64,000 bases of DNA from Liolophura sinensis (GCF_032854445.1 NC_088302.1:188001-252000), one strand, 5' to 3'; shown: positions 36,311 through 47,448, counted from the first letter of the stretch. Program-made: numbers and translations. The notes: a model not told the origin generated them from the sequence alone.

Positions 36311-37990
36311 AATTTACACTTTACTGATGCAGTACTACAGCTCTCCACACCTGCACTTTCTTACCATTAAAGACCACATATTTTACCTGAAAACCCTGAC
36401 ATTCCATTCAAAGTCAACCCAGACACTCAGACAGAACACCCACTGGGCAATCTACTCATTTATGAATAATGGCTTTATATGAGCACACAAATTCATCCAG
36501 AAGTCAAAGGTTAAGTATAGTTCTGATCTCTGCATGACACAAGCCATATGGCACAGTCTAGTTAGGTAATATCATATCTCAATAAACTTTGATAAAGTGA
36601 GGGCGGGGGTGCAACTCCAGTATAACTCTTCACAACACATCGACCAAAACCACACATTTCTGATCTGGCAGATGTCTCTTTCAAGAACGGGGGCTTCTAT
36701 GGGGAAGGCAAAGAAAACCGACAGATCTTGACTTAATCATCTTAAGTACTTCTGTGCTTAATGTTTAGTTCCCTCTAGTACACTTAAATTGTTAGTATCT
36801 TGAACATAATATATAGCCATAAGAGACAATTAATGGAATTCCATTTTCTTAGATTTAAATATGAGTTTCTGTCTTGTTTTGTTGTTTAATTTTTTATCCT
36901 AATTAAACTTCTTTTGATGCATACATACATGCACGCCACATATTTCCACATCTGTTGTTCCATTCAATCCACTGTTAAACACTTGTCTGGTCCTTAACGT
37001 TGGGAGCTTGAAAATGAACTGATGTTGCCTTAATTTAATAACAGGCCTGAAAATATCTTCAAGGTTTCAGTGAAAATCGTTAAAAGAAGAAAACCATTGC
37101 TGGAGGTCTGCTAGGTCCCCCTTGTGAACCCCACCTGGAATCTTGACCCCAGAAATTTGCTTCTCATATATGTGAGTAAGGATAAATATTTCTGTGGAAT
37201 AACAGGCAATAAAACAGATTTAACAAATCTTCAGTTTGACAGTTGGGGTCATTATGTCGTTAGCTAGCCCTCATAGCAGACAGAGTGGCCTCCTTAGGAT
37301 GTTACAGACACAGTGTATTATTTCAAAGTTGACAGCTTATAAGAGTTGTATATTAACCAGATACCCCACTGAGTATCAGCAAAGAAATGGATACTTACTC
37401 TGAGGCCCCAGAGGAGGGTACCCAAAAAAGAGGCCATACACATGTAGAATAAACAAAATGCTCCTTGTCACAATTTTAGCTCCTGTTTTTTTTTTTCTTT
37501 TTTTTTGTTTGTTTTTTTTTCAGTATTTCTGATGAAATGATAAGACATGGAATTACTGAACATTACTGAATAAAAAACATTATTCTCGTGGTCTTTAAAA
37601 AACAGTGTACCAGTAACTGTATTTACTTGATGAGTGTTACACACTGGCAGAGGACTCTTCATCCAAGCCATGGTTTATGTGGCAAGGAAGCCAGGCCATG
37701 TACATGTATGAAGGAAACCACAGTCTCACTGAGGAACCTCTACATTGTCCTTAACCTCATGGTATGAAGCTGATTCGTCAGCAGCTTTTTATATGTATGT
37801 GGAATGTGGAGATCAATTGGCCTGGTTTCCTTTGGGTTCTACCTGGTTTCCTTTTGACTCTACTCAGTTTCCTGTGGACCTTGCCCTGTTTCCTCCAGCC
37901 TAGTACCTGCTCACCTTCAACCAGCAGGTGGTGGCTGAACCAGCAAGAGATTGTTTACAGCAAACCACCTTATGGCTTGAGATTATTTAC
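36311..37990. other. Unique sequence downstream of the last identified ADAMTS-like exon
   Basis: No spacer-domain exon was recognised on the minus strand here. A T-rich tract lies at about 37485-37522, and a few short imperfect repeats of ggtttcctttggg type lie at 37823-37905. A plus-strand frame at 37764-38168 is a shadow of the minus-strand exon. Confidence 0.45.
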
Positions 37991-38080
37991 TTATTTTATT
38001 TGCTTTTCATTCAGTTTCGCACCCATATTCAGTTTGACATTTTTACAAGAAGTGTGCAGATATTTCTTGCAGGCACCTAC
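37991..38080 (-). other. Possible read-through extension and poly(A) signal of the cysteine-rich exon
   Basis: If the GTAGGT donor is not used, the frame continues 29 codons to a TAA at 37991-37993. The first residues, KVGACKKYL, keep the cysteine spacing of the family (C-K-x-x-G-C-D-x-x-L). An AATAAA hexamer at 37995-38000 (minus strand) overlaps the last codons, and a GT-rich stretch follows. This could be an alternative terminal exon. It is equally compatible with plain intron. Confidence 0.35.
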
Positions 38081-38214
38081 CTTGCACTTCCCTGAGACAC
38101 AGGCCCCTTCATGGATGCCCACGTCACATGGAGTTCCATCCGGCACCATGGGGGCAAACTTGGCATAGAATTTATACCCTCTGGCCAGACAGGACAACTC
38201 ACATTGGTTGCGCG
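38081..38214 (-). CDS. ADAMTS-like/papilin-family gene, exon with the cysteine-rich module
   Basis: A 134-bp exon on the minus strand. It begins after a ccaatag acceptor, supplies two bases that complete a split Pro codon from the 45.5-kb exon, and ends in phase 0 at AAG|GTAGGT. It encodes the second half of the ADAMTS-type cysteine-rich module: NQCELSCLARG, then KFYAKF, VPDGTPC and CVSGKC. The family pattern is C-L-C...FY...V-DGT-C...CV-G-C. Such proteins are secreted and act in the extracellular matrix, most ADAMTS-like members lacking a protease domain. Whether this gene belongs to ADAMTSL, papilin or a true ADAMTS cannot be decided, as no protease or spacer exon is seen. The frame also stays open past the donor to a stop at 37991. 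Confidence 0.85.
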
Positions 38215-38884
38215 CTATTGGACACAAAACAAGACAAGGTTTATAATCCCATGTGACTTTTTTTTCGCATTCTTTTACAAGCAAAAGTAGGAGTATAATA
38301 ATAATTATTTTTGACTGAAGTAGGCTTGATATCCTCTGACATATAGAGGCCATTCTTTTTTTTTAATATCATTAACATCAAATCATTCTCATTTTATCAA
38401 TTTTAACATATCAGGTGCGAGTTTCCATTACCCAAAATGGCGCCTGTTTCTGCAATGACATCAGGCAATCCATATTCCCCCTATATTCTATGTGGACTGA
38501 AGAGCATAGGATACGAATGATGCAAAATCTTGTTTCCTGTTTCTTTGATATAGCATATCCCATTGTAAGAAGTTGAGATGAATTGTATGGTAGATTTATA
38601 GTTAACAGTACATCAAAAATAAAGCTTGTAGCTGGTTATAGGTCTGTTTCCACTCCTTCCAAAATATGTTACTGGTTATGCAATGTATTATATGTTGTAT
38701 TTTCTGTTAGGCTGAACTACTGCTAGCTAGTGTATGGAACAGGACCTAAAAATCATGATACATGTGCCCCTCCTCCCCTCCCTTCCAATCGCAAATAGTA
38801 TCCCAAGCATATAACTGCAACACAAGCCAGGAATACTCTGTTGTCTCTGGAGGTAGAGAAATGGCAATGTACGCCTATTACTAC
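38215..38884. other. Intron sequence between the ADAMTS-like exons
   Basis: Unique, AT-rich part of the 7.3-kb intron (38215-45505), next to the 44-bp array. No further exon seen. Confidence 0.6.
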
Positions 38885-41800
38885 ATGTTCATGTATGGCA
38901 GAGATACATGCCCATGTCACGCTATTACTGGTACATGTATGGCAGAGATACATGTCCATGTCACCCTATTACTGGTACACGTATGGCAGAGATACATGCC
39001 CATGTCACCCTATTACTGGTACATGTATGGCAGAGATACATGTCCATGTAGGCCTATTACTGGTACATGTATGGCAGAGATACATGTCCATGTCACCCTA
39101 TTACTGGTACATGTATGGCAGAGATACATGTCCATGTCGCCCTATTACTGGTACATGTATGGCAGAGATACATGTCCATGTAGGCCTATTACTGGTCCAT
39201 GTATGGCAGAGATACATGTCCATGTCGCCTTATTACTGGTACATGTATGGCAGAGATACATGTCCATGTCGCCCTATTACTGGTACATGTATGGCAGAGA
39301 TACATGTCCATGTCACCCTATTACTGGTACATGTATGGCAGAGATACATGCCCATGTCACGCTATTACTGGTACATGTATGACAGAGATACATGTCCATG
39401 TAGGCCTATTACTGGTCCATGTATGGCAGAGATACATGTCCATGTCGCCTTATTACTGGTCCATTTATGGCAGAGATACATGCCCATGTCGCAATATTAC
39501 TGGTACATGTATGGCAGAGATACATGTCCGTGTCACCCCATTACTGGTCCATGTATGGCAGAGATACATGTCCATGTCGCCTTATTACTGGTCCATGTAT
39601 GGCAGAGATACATGTCCATGTCACCCTATTACTGGTACATGTATGGCAGAGATACATGCCCATGTCACCCTATTACTGGTCCATGTATGGCAGAGATACA
39701 TGTCCATGTCGCCCTATTACTGGTCCATGTATCTCAGAGATACATGCCCATGTCGCCCTATTACTGGTACATGTATGGCAGAGATACATGTCCGTGTCAC
39801 CCTATTACTGGTCCATGTATGGCAGAGATACATGTCCATGTCGCCCTATTACTCTTCCATGTATGGCAGGGATACATGTCCATGTCGCCCTATTACTGGT
39901 CTCTGCCATACATGTTGCCCTATTACTGGTACATGTGTGGCAGAGATACATGTCCATGTCACCCTATTACTGGTACATGTATGGCAGAGATACATGTCCA
40001 TGTCGCCCTATTACTGGTACATGTATGGCAGAGATACATGCCCATGTCGCCCTATTACTGGTACATGTATGGCAGAGATACATGTCCATGTCGCCCTATT
40101 ACTGGTACATGTATGGCAGAGATACATGTCCATGTCGCCCTATTACTGGTACATGTATGGCAGAGATACATGCCCATGTAGGCCTATTACTGGTACATGT
40201 ATGGCAGAGATACATGTCCATGTTGCCCTATTACTGGTCCATGTATGGCAGAGATACATGCCCATGTCGCCTTATTACTGGTACATGTATGGCAGAGATA
40301 CATGCCCATGTCGCCCTATTACTGGTCCATGTATGGCAGAGATACATGCCCGTGTCGCCCTATTACTGGTACATGTATGGCAGAGATACATGCCCATGTC
40401 ACGCTATTACTGGCAGAGATACATGTCCATGTCGCCCTATTACTGGTCTCTGCCATACATGTTGCCCTATTACTGGTACATGTGTGGCAGAGATACATGT
40501 CCATGTCGCCCTATTACTGGTACATGTATGGCAGAGATACATGCCCATGTCGCCCTATTACTGGTACATGTATGGCAGAGATACATGTCCATGTCGCCCT
40601 ATTACTGGTACATGTATGGCAGAGATACATGTCCATGTCGCCCTATTACTGGTACATGTATGGCAGAGATACATGCCCATGTAGGCCTATTACTGGTACA
40701 TGTATGGCAGAGATACATGTCCATGTTGCCCTATTACTGGTCCATGTATGGCAGAGATACATGCCCATGTCGCCTTATTACTGGTACATGTATGGCAGAG
40801 ATACATGCCCATGTCGCCCTATTACTGGTCCATGTATGGCAGAGATACATGCCCGTGTCGCCCTATTACTGGTACATGTATGGCAGAGATACATGCCCAT
40901 GTCACGCTATTACTGGCAGAGATACATGTCCATGTCGCCCTATTACTGGTCTCTGCCATACATGTTGCCCTATTACTGGTACATGTGTGGCAGAGATACA
41001 TGTCCATGTCGCCCTATTACTGGTACATGTATGGCAGAGATACATGTCCATGTCGCCCTATTACTCTTCCATGTATGGCAGAGATACATGCCCATGTCGC
41101 CCTATTACTGGTTCATGTATGGCAGAGATACATGTCCATGTCGCCTTATTACTGGTACATGTATGGCAGAGATACATGTCCATGTCGCCCTATTACTGGT
41201 ACATGTATGGCAGAGATACATGTCCATGTCACCCTATTACTGGTACATGCATGGCAGAGATACATGTCCATGTTGCCCTATTACTGGTACATGTGTGGCA
41301 GAGATACATGTCCATGTTGCCCTATTACTGGTACATGTGTGGCAGAGATACATGCCCATGTCGCCCTATTACTGGTACATGTGTGGCAGAGATACATGTC
41401 CATGTTGCCCTATTACTGGTACATGTATGGCAGAGATACATGTCCATGTCGCCTTATTACTGGTACATGTATGGCAGAGATACATGTCCATGTCGCCCTA
41501 TTACTGGTCCATGTATGGCAGAGATACATGTCCATGTCGCCTTATTACTGGTCCATTTATGGCAGAGATACATGCCCATGTTGCCCTATTACTGGTACAT
41601 GTATGGCAGAGATACATGCCCATGTAGGCCTATTACTGGTACATGTATGGCAGGGATACATGCCCATGTCACCCTATTACTGATACATGTATGGCAGAGA
41701 TACATGTCCATGTTGCCCTATTACTGGTACATGTATGGCAGAGATACATGCCCATGTCGCCCTATTACTGGTACATGTATGGCAGAGATACATGCCCATG

Positions 41801-42165
41801 TCACCCTATTACTGATACATGTATGGCAGAGATACATGCCCATGTAGGCCTATTACTGGTACATGTATGGCAGAGATACATGTCCATGTTGCCCTATTAC
41901 TGGTACATGTATGGCAGAGATATATGCCCATGTCACCTTATTACTGGTACATGTATGGCAGAGATACATGCCCATGTCGCCCTATTACTGGTACATGTAT
42001 GGCAGAGATATATGCCCATGTCACCTTATTACTGGTACATGTATGGCAGAGATACATGCCCATGTCACCCTATTACTGGTACATGTATGGCAGAGATACA
42101 TGTCCATGTCGCCCTATTACTGGTCCATGTATGGCAGAGATACATGCCCATGTAGGCCCACTACT
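38885..42165. repeat. 44-bp minisatellite, about 74 copies, intronic
   Basis: The unit is tggtacatgtatggcagaga then tacatgtccatgtcgccctattac (44 bp). It lacks stops in all three plus frames, so open frames up to 882 codons arise with a 44-residue period. Variants include cgccc/caccc/ttgccc/aggcc and tggtac/tggtcc. A block of about 360 bp at 40181 recurs at 40684 (503 bp later). Three units hold a locally inverted 14-bp segment. It lies in the intron between the 45.5-kb and 38.1-kb exons. Confidence 0.96.
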
Positions 42166-42238
42166 ACATGTCTGTGTCATTCAGTACAGATATTTAAACA
42201 AGTGACGTGATTTGGCTGTGGTTTTAAATCAAGGAGGT

Positions 42239-42390
42239 TGTCAGATACCTGGCGAAGGGCAGTGGCTTACTTTGAGCTTTCTGTTTCCTCTGCACAAATT
42301 AAGGTCAGACTTAAACCTCACCTGACCGCAGTCAGTGAAATATTCTACAATATCGGGTACAGCATAAATACAAATAAATCAATGAAATAT
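42239..42390 (+). mobile_element. Diverged SINE-like fragment (third type)
   Basis: It reads tcagatacctggcgaagggc, then a gtgaaatattc and gggtacagcataaatac-type 3' end with an AAAT-like tail. The 3' end resembles that of the main SINE, but the body differs. A short related piece (gtcaggtacttggcgaag) occurs near 63867. Confidence 0.55.
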
Positions 42391-42537
42391 CTGTAACAAC
42401 AATCACAGCTGGTTTTAAACTGGCAGCTGTGAAGACAAGTTTGATGCATTTGAATCATTCCATGTCACTTCAGCCCAAAAATAGTTTTTTGCAATTTTGC
42501 AAACATACATGAGGAAACCTGACAGTAATGTATTCGT

Positions 42538-42703
42538 TGCGATTGCAGCTCATGCTGGCTTCTTCTCCAGGCATATGCGGGAAGATCTTCCAGCATCCAG
42601 TAGATGGCTGTGGGTTGCCCAGTTTCCTCCACCATAATGCTGGTTGTTGTCGTATAAGTGAAATTTTACTGAGTATGTCATAGAACTCCAATGAAATGAA
42701 TAA
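42538..42703 (+). mobile_element. Diverged 5'-truncated SINE (main family)
   Basis: It retains cagctcatgctggcttc, a degenerate central region and cgtataagtgaaattttact at the 3' end. Many substitutions and small deletions indicate an old copy. Confidence 0.72.
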
Positions 42704-42763
42704 CAAAAAACATTTACAGAAGGTATGCTAAGTTATATCTCCAAATATCAAGTAGGTATGACC

Positions 42764-43015
42764 GTATATTTATTTGTATGGAGTTTTACGCCATTCTCCA
42801 GAATATTTCCCTAATGTGATGGCAGCCAGCTTTAGGTGGAAGAAAACCGGGCAGAGCCCAGAGGAACCCCTTGATCATCCACTGGTTGCTGACAGACCTT
42901 CCCACATACGACTGGGGAGGAAGCCAGCATGAGCTGGATCGTGTTCACTATGGTAAGAGGTTCCTCGGTATTAGTGCTGCTACAGCAGCAGGTTAGATAC
43001 CAGGCCATACAGGCC
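42764..43015 (-). mobile_element. Diverged SINE (main family)
   Basis: The minus-strand order is head remnant near 43015, central region (gaggaagccagcatgagctg on the plus strand) and a 3' end near ggagttttacgcc with a short AAAT tail at 42764. The A- and B-boxes are degraded. Confidence 0.75.
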
Positions 43016-45505
43016 TCTATGACCCTTTACAAACACATTGCAATGTCATTTTCTCAACATGTTCACATGTATTTGTTGTGGAAACAATGATGGCTGTAAC
43101 TTCTTAGTCAAGGAGGCTAGAGGACTCGTAACCCACCCGTGGCTGGGCTTTCAGAATATGACCTCAGAAAAACAATATCTTCATTACATTTTTGAGATGT
43201 CATTAATGCTTTAGTAAAATTTTTTATTTTTGGTGAGCTGCCATAGGTTAGGTAAAATATGTACTTGATCTTTGTAACTCTAATTATATTATTACTTAAA
43301 TAATTACAACAAGAGAAGTACAGAACCACTTTTAAATTTCTTCCAGAGATGTTCATGTGCATAGGCAGCAGAACTGTGGGAGCTGGATGGGCTAAAGCCC
43401 CCTCTCCCCTTAAAAAAGTTGGGGAGTAATCCCCCCCCCCCAATAATGTGTGGGGGGGGGGGGGGATAGACCAAATGACATCGGCTTGTAGGTTTAAATA
43501 AAAATGCTTAACAAATGAAAGGCAACGTGCAGCTTATCCCTGATTTATCATGAACATTTTCCCAAAAAATTGCTCAAATTGCATGTCTAGCGATATAAAC
43601 GACGAGAGCTTTCAGGGTCTGGGCAGCCCCTGGACCCTCGCCCGATGTGCTAGGACACTACTTCCGCTGCCTCAGTCCCAACAAATTTTATAATATTCCA
43701 CCACTTCTGATGTGAATCTTGATGTCTGGATGTCAGGAAAATTTCAACGAGGTGAAATGGACTGGAATTACAAACCCCCATGTCATGTAGCGGACAACAG
43801 CAGTATTTGTTGAGGACAGCGCACTCTAAATCGCGGAGTGCAGGCTAAGTGAATGCTTGCTTACAGGGTTATGTTTGTAGAAACACATACTTGTGACATA
43901 CCCCTATAGAGCTACATAATTTAACATACACCCAAACAACTACTAGCAAACCTGTTTGAATAGGAAATTACAGTCATCTGACAATGCTTCACTGCAAATG
44001 CGCGTTTCAAGACTGTCAAAATTTAACTGAACGTTACATATGGTGTTTGTTAAGGGCCCAAAGAGCACCTGGAATTTGGAGCCATAACTTGGTAAACCTT
44101 CTCCATTTATGCAAAGGCATCTATAAGAAGTTTTTCAGAAAAATGCGAAGGTGTCACCATGCTGTCTGAGATGACAGGCAATATCACATTTGTTGGTTAC
44201 TATTACACAATACCTGCTCACAGTGAAAAGCAGATTTCTCCATGAATTGAAGTCACTATACCACGACATCAATCTCACCTTAACAAATCCTGCCTTATCT
44301 ACTTCAAATAAAGGTGAATGCACACGACTAAACTAGGCCAGCATCCGGCGATCCGCCATATTGACTGAACGTAATAAGCAGCTGATCTGTGAACTGGATG
44401 GTAAGGTCTACCATCTTACTGCGCTCGCGCAGGCGTTGGAAACCTACACCTACATGTACGCCAACCTGTAATTACATGTAAGCCATATGCGTTCAATGAC
44501 TTTGTCTCTTTCATTGATATTTTCTGCAGTAGACTTAGAACACCTACTAATATTTCACATATGCCGTAGGCTACTTACCACGGCCAGGTTTATATGTAGG
44601 GGCCGGACCGAGTGTCCGATGAGTACCAACATAAGGTGAACATGTATAGGTCTACATGAATCTCTACTTCCGGTGCTTTTTCCACGCTGCTTGGACCATC
44701 AAGTTCCCTAACGGAACTTGAGTTGCTGGGGCAACTGCATCAGACTTTTACATGGAGCGGTCTCTGACACTGCTTTGGAGCCATCCTTAGCCGAACAAAA
44801 TTTTGCCAAACCTAATGTCAGAGCAAACCGAATAACCGTTTTCAGCAATATTTGGTCATATTACGACATGACATGTTGTTGCGGATTGGACCTAATGTAG
44901 GCTATCATATACAAGCTATGTTATAGTCTAGTGCTGCGTCACTGGAACGTCGAATGTCGAACACACCATCAATAAACTGACGGATCACCCTCTTATCATA
45001 TATGACACCGAGGGCATCCAAATACACAGGAATCGATGCGCTGACAGACCGTTAGGCCTACCGATCTGTAAAGTCTTCGAGGCAGATGCATGTACTCGAA
45101 GCACTGCGCCACAACAACCGCAATGAGACGGTGCACAGGTCTAGACATCGGGATAATGTATTAAACGTCTAGAGCTAGGTTAACACCATAGTTTTGTCTA
45201 TTTTTCGGAGAGACGGAGAGATTTGACGTCTCTCAAGTCAAGTCAACTAGCGTCTGTTAATGGTGGAAACCTTGTGTTAAGCAAAGAAAAGTGAAACGGA
45301 GGAAATCATTTGGCGAGGGGGTGGATTGGCACTGAACACAAATTAACATCGCATACATTCAATCGTTCTTCATTTATATATTTATATTTGATTGGTGTTG
45401 CGTATAGCCTCGCGTTGAAAACTTTTTTCGTTTTTACGACTTCAATCAGGTGTATTGGTGGAGGACACCGCTAGAATATTCGTAAAGGCGGCATCTGAAA
45501 CTTAC
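43016..45505. other. Intron sequence with a shift from CpG-poor to CpG-rich
   Basis: No exon recognised between the SINE pair and the 45.5-kb exon. A C11 run (43431-43441) and a G14 run (43452-43465) could pair. From about 43.5 kb rightwards CG dinucleotides become common. Open frames at 43117-43443, 43984-44169 and 44718-44900 have no domain or splice support. Confidence 0.5.
43431..43465. repeat. Facing C and G homopolymer runs
   Basis: C11 and G14 separated by about 10 bp, able to form a hairpin or G-quadruplex-type structure. This may also be a site of sequencing length error. Confidence 0.85.
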
Positions 45506-45608
45506 GGTTGATAAACGGCACCCAGTCGTACCGCCGGCCAATGTATGTTTTATGGTTATATTTGGCACACTGCTCTGTTCTGTAATCTAGGACACCATTT
45601 GGACATTT
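45506..45608 (-). CDS. ADAMTS-like/papilin-family gene, exon at the start of the cysteine-rich module
   Basis: A 103-bp minus-strand exon between a gctttcag acceptor and a canonical GTAAGT donor. It starts in phase 0 and ends with one base of a Pro codon completed by the 38.1-kb exon. It encodes KCPNGVLDYRTEQC, then a KYN segment and YDWVPF. This matches the ADAMTSL/papilin pattern CP...D-R-EQC...N...Y-W-PF, which directly precedes the C-L-C block. The join gives ...VPFINP|RNQCELSC..., as expected in the family. The intron to the next exon is 7,291 bp and contains the 44-bp minisatellite. Confidence 0.88.
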
Positions 45609-46118
45609 CTGAAAGCACAAATATCTACGTAAGTTTGGATACGAAAAGTTATACCCATGTTATGTACTTGCAAGTTTCACTCAGATTCGTGAAGAGGTAA
45701 GGTCTCTTTATCAGATAATGAGCAAGTGATCATTTTTGAATTATGATTGAATCTCAAAGGAAAAATAAAGAATCTTTTGCAAAAATAATACAAGTCGGAT
45801 GGATTTATTTTTCGTTACACAAGAAATTATAAGCACAGCAGACTAAGATTATGACTCGCTTTGGAGCTATACAAACTTAATCAATCATCAATAGTTGACA
45901 GTAATCGGCACCTGGGTTGGCTGAATGGTAGATTATAATACCATTTATAGTTAACATATAAATGTATGCATGCCTTACTTCAGAAATATAGATCGTAATT
46001 AAAATTATTGCTGTGTACATAATAATATCGACTCATATACACCAAGAAATGCACGTTATTTCTATTCTGACGCCTTTAGAGAGATTGTCGTGTTGATGAC
46101 ATTTGTCGTTTTTCATAC
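45609..46118. other. Intron (510 bp) of the ADAMTS-like gene
   Basis: On the minus strand it starts GTATGA and ends with a TTTCAG acceptor. AT-rich, with no other feature. Confidence 0.75.
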
Positions 46119-46185
46119 CTTTCCTTCGCAGATTTTATATTGCTGGTATGACCCGTGGCAATTTCCTATATGATTTAAAGTTGTC
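46119..46185 (-). CDS. ADAMTS-like/papilin-family gene, small exon closing the TSP1 repeat
   Basis: A 67-bp minus-strand exon. The acceptor is strong, with a long pyrimidine tract ending ttttttctatttcag. The donor is AAG|GTATGA. One base completes an Arg codon from the previous exon and 22 codons follow: TTLNHIGNCHGSYQQYKIC and EGK. The NC...YKIC cysteines are the last two of the thrombospondin type-1 repeat, equivalent to C-G...YRTCN in ADAMTSL proteins. It ends in phase 0, matching the start of the 45.5-kb exon. It is too short to show up in ordinary open-frame searches. Its identity rests on phase, splice sites and cysteine spacing together. Confidence 0.85.
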
Positions 46186-46475
46186 CTGAAATAGAAAAAA
46201 GAATTATAATGTCAATGTACACAACAGACATAAAGTTTAATGTAATGTCTGATGGAAGTTAGAGAGTAGGTCAGTGCCATATTACCGGCTGTTTGTATGA
46301 AAGATGTCCAGCATGAACATTTGCTACCTACAAGGATTAAACCTGCGCTAGGCTCTTTAACACTGTACTTATGATGATTTAAAACTGTGTGGAATTACTC
46401 CAGGTGAAAAGTTTATTCCAGATTCGACATGTTTATGTACGATTGCCGCTGTTACTACGGGCAGAGGTGGCTGAC
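46186..46475. other. Intron (290 bp) of the ADAMTS-like gene
   Basis: On the minus strand it starts GTCAGC and ends TTTCAG. No other feature. Confidence 0.75.
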
Positions 46476-46603
46476 CTGTGTGATGTCTGACACCGTCTGG
46501 AGCGTGCGGACAGTCCCTGGCCACATGGCTGTGAGCACGAGGACCAGGTGCCCCAGTTTGACCAGCTATCCCATTCCGGCCGATGTCCACTGGTCGTGTC
46601 CGC
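46476..46603 (-). CDS. ADAMTS-like/papilin-family gene, TSP type-1 exon
   Basis: A 128-bp minus-strand exon following a ttattttcag acceptor and ending at CACAG|GTCAGC in phase 2. It encodes WDSWSNWGTWSSCSQPCGQG and then SARSRRC, a textbook thrombospondin type-1 start (W-x2-W-x2-W-x2-C-S-x2-C-G-x-G...R-R-C). Together with the next three exons it gives 144 continuous codons in the order TSP1, cysteine-rich module. That is the N-terminal order of ADAMTSL4/5/6-type proteins and papilin; in true ADAMTS proteases it follows the catalytic and disintegrin domains. The residues before the domain (ADTTSGHRPE) are not hydrophobic, so a signal-peptide exon should lie further right. Confidence 0.88.
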
Positions 46604-46871
46604 CTGAAAATAAGTACATCTGCTATATTATGATAAATACGTGTACAAATGATTAGAGTCAGCACACAACGTATTCGGTTTATATTCAAACAGACCGTGC
46701 GTTGTACTCAAGGATATAGACATATATAGATGTATAATCAGTAGTGAAACTCGCGCACCAAGAATATAGATAAGTCCTTCACACTTCATTCAAAGGTTTG
46801 ACGATTGAATATCATGGCGACAACATTCAGCACAGACTCGATTTCGTTCATGGCTCGAATACTTATAATAG
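46604..46871. other. Sequence upstream of the TSP1 exon
   Basis: No exon recognised. This is presumably the intron preceding the TSP1 exon. Confidence 0.45.
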
Positions 46872-47043
46872 TGCCCGATTACAGCTAGAGTACATGAGAC
46901 ATTTGCACCCTTTGTCAGTGCCCGATTACAGCTAGGGTACACGAGACATTTGTATACGCGACAGAAGCACCCTTTGTCAGTGCCCGATTACAGCTAGGTT
47001 ACATGAGACATTTGTAGACGCGACAGAAGCACCCTTTGTCATT
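46872..47043. repeat. ~62-bp tandem repeat, nearly 3 copies
   Basis: The block cagtgcccgattacagctag then ggtacatgagacatttg and gacgcgacagaagcaccctt recurs with small deletions. CpG-rich compared with left-hand arrays. Confidence 0.85.
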
Positions 47044-47104
47044 GACGAATTAGTCATAGACGAACTAAAGCCTTCGACGAATGAGCTTTGATCCTTTGTA
47101 AATA

Positions 47105-47448
47105 GTGAGTGAGTGAGTGCTTGGGGTTTAACGTCGTACTCAACAATTTTTCAGTCATATGACGACGAAGGAATCATTAGGGTGCATGTACGTGTAATGT
47201 GCCTCCTTGTAGCAGGACGGATTTCCACCGCTCTTTTATCTAGTGCTACTTCACTGAGACGACTTACCGAAGGCAAGTAAGTTGCCCCGCCCGAGCCATT
47301 ATACTGATACGGATCAACCAGTCGTTGCACTATCCCCTTCATGCTGAAGGCCAAGCGAGGAAGTTACAACTTCCTCTTTTAAAGTCTTAGGTGTGACTCG
47401 ATCAAGGATTGATCCTGGATCTACCGGTCCCGAAGCAGACGCTCTACC
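47105..47448 (-). mobile_element. Second-type tRNA-headed SINE, copy 1
   Basis: The minus strand has a tRNA-like start (ggtagagcgtctgcttcggg), a body with ggatcaatccttgatcgagt and a 3' end (gaaaaattgttgagtacgac, then gttaaacccc) followed by an ACTC-rich tail at about 47105-47119. It shares its sequence with 56777-57082. The head is truncated here, lacking the A-box proper. Short open frames in it have no meaning as genes. Confidence 0.8.

Noticed and set aside
37360-37450. Membrane-segment-like exon on the minus strand ending at a GTAAGT near 37395
   Set aside because: No acceptor is visible upstream (an A-rich tract instead) and it does not join in phase to the ADAMTS-like exons.
38841-42210. 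Very long plus-strand open frames (up to 882 codons)
   Set aside because: They consist only of the 44-bp repeat read through stop-free frames. All three frames are open, there is no signal, splice or domain support, and they are antisense to an intron.
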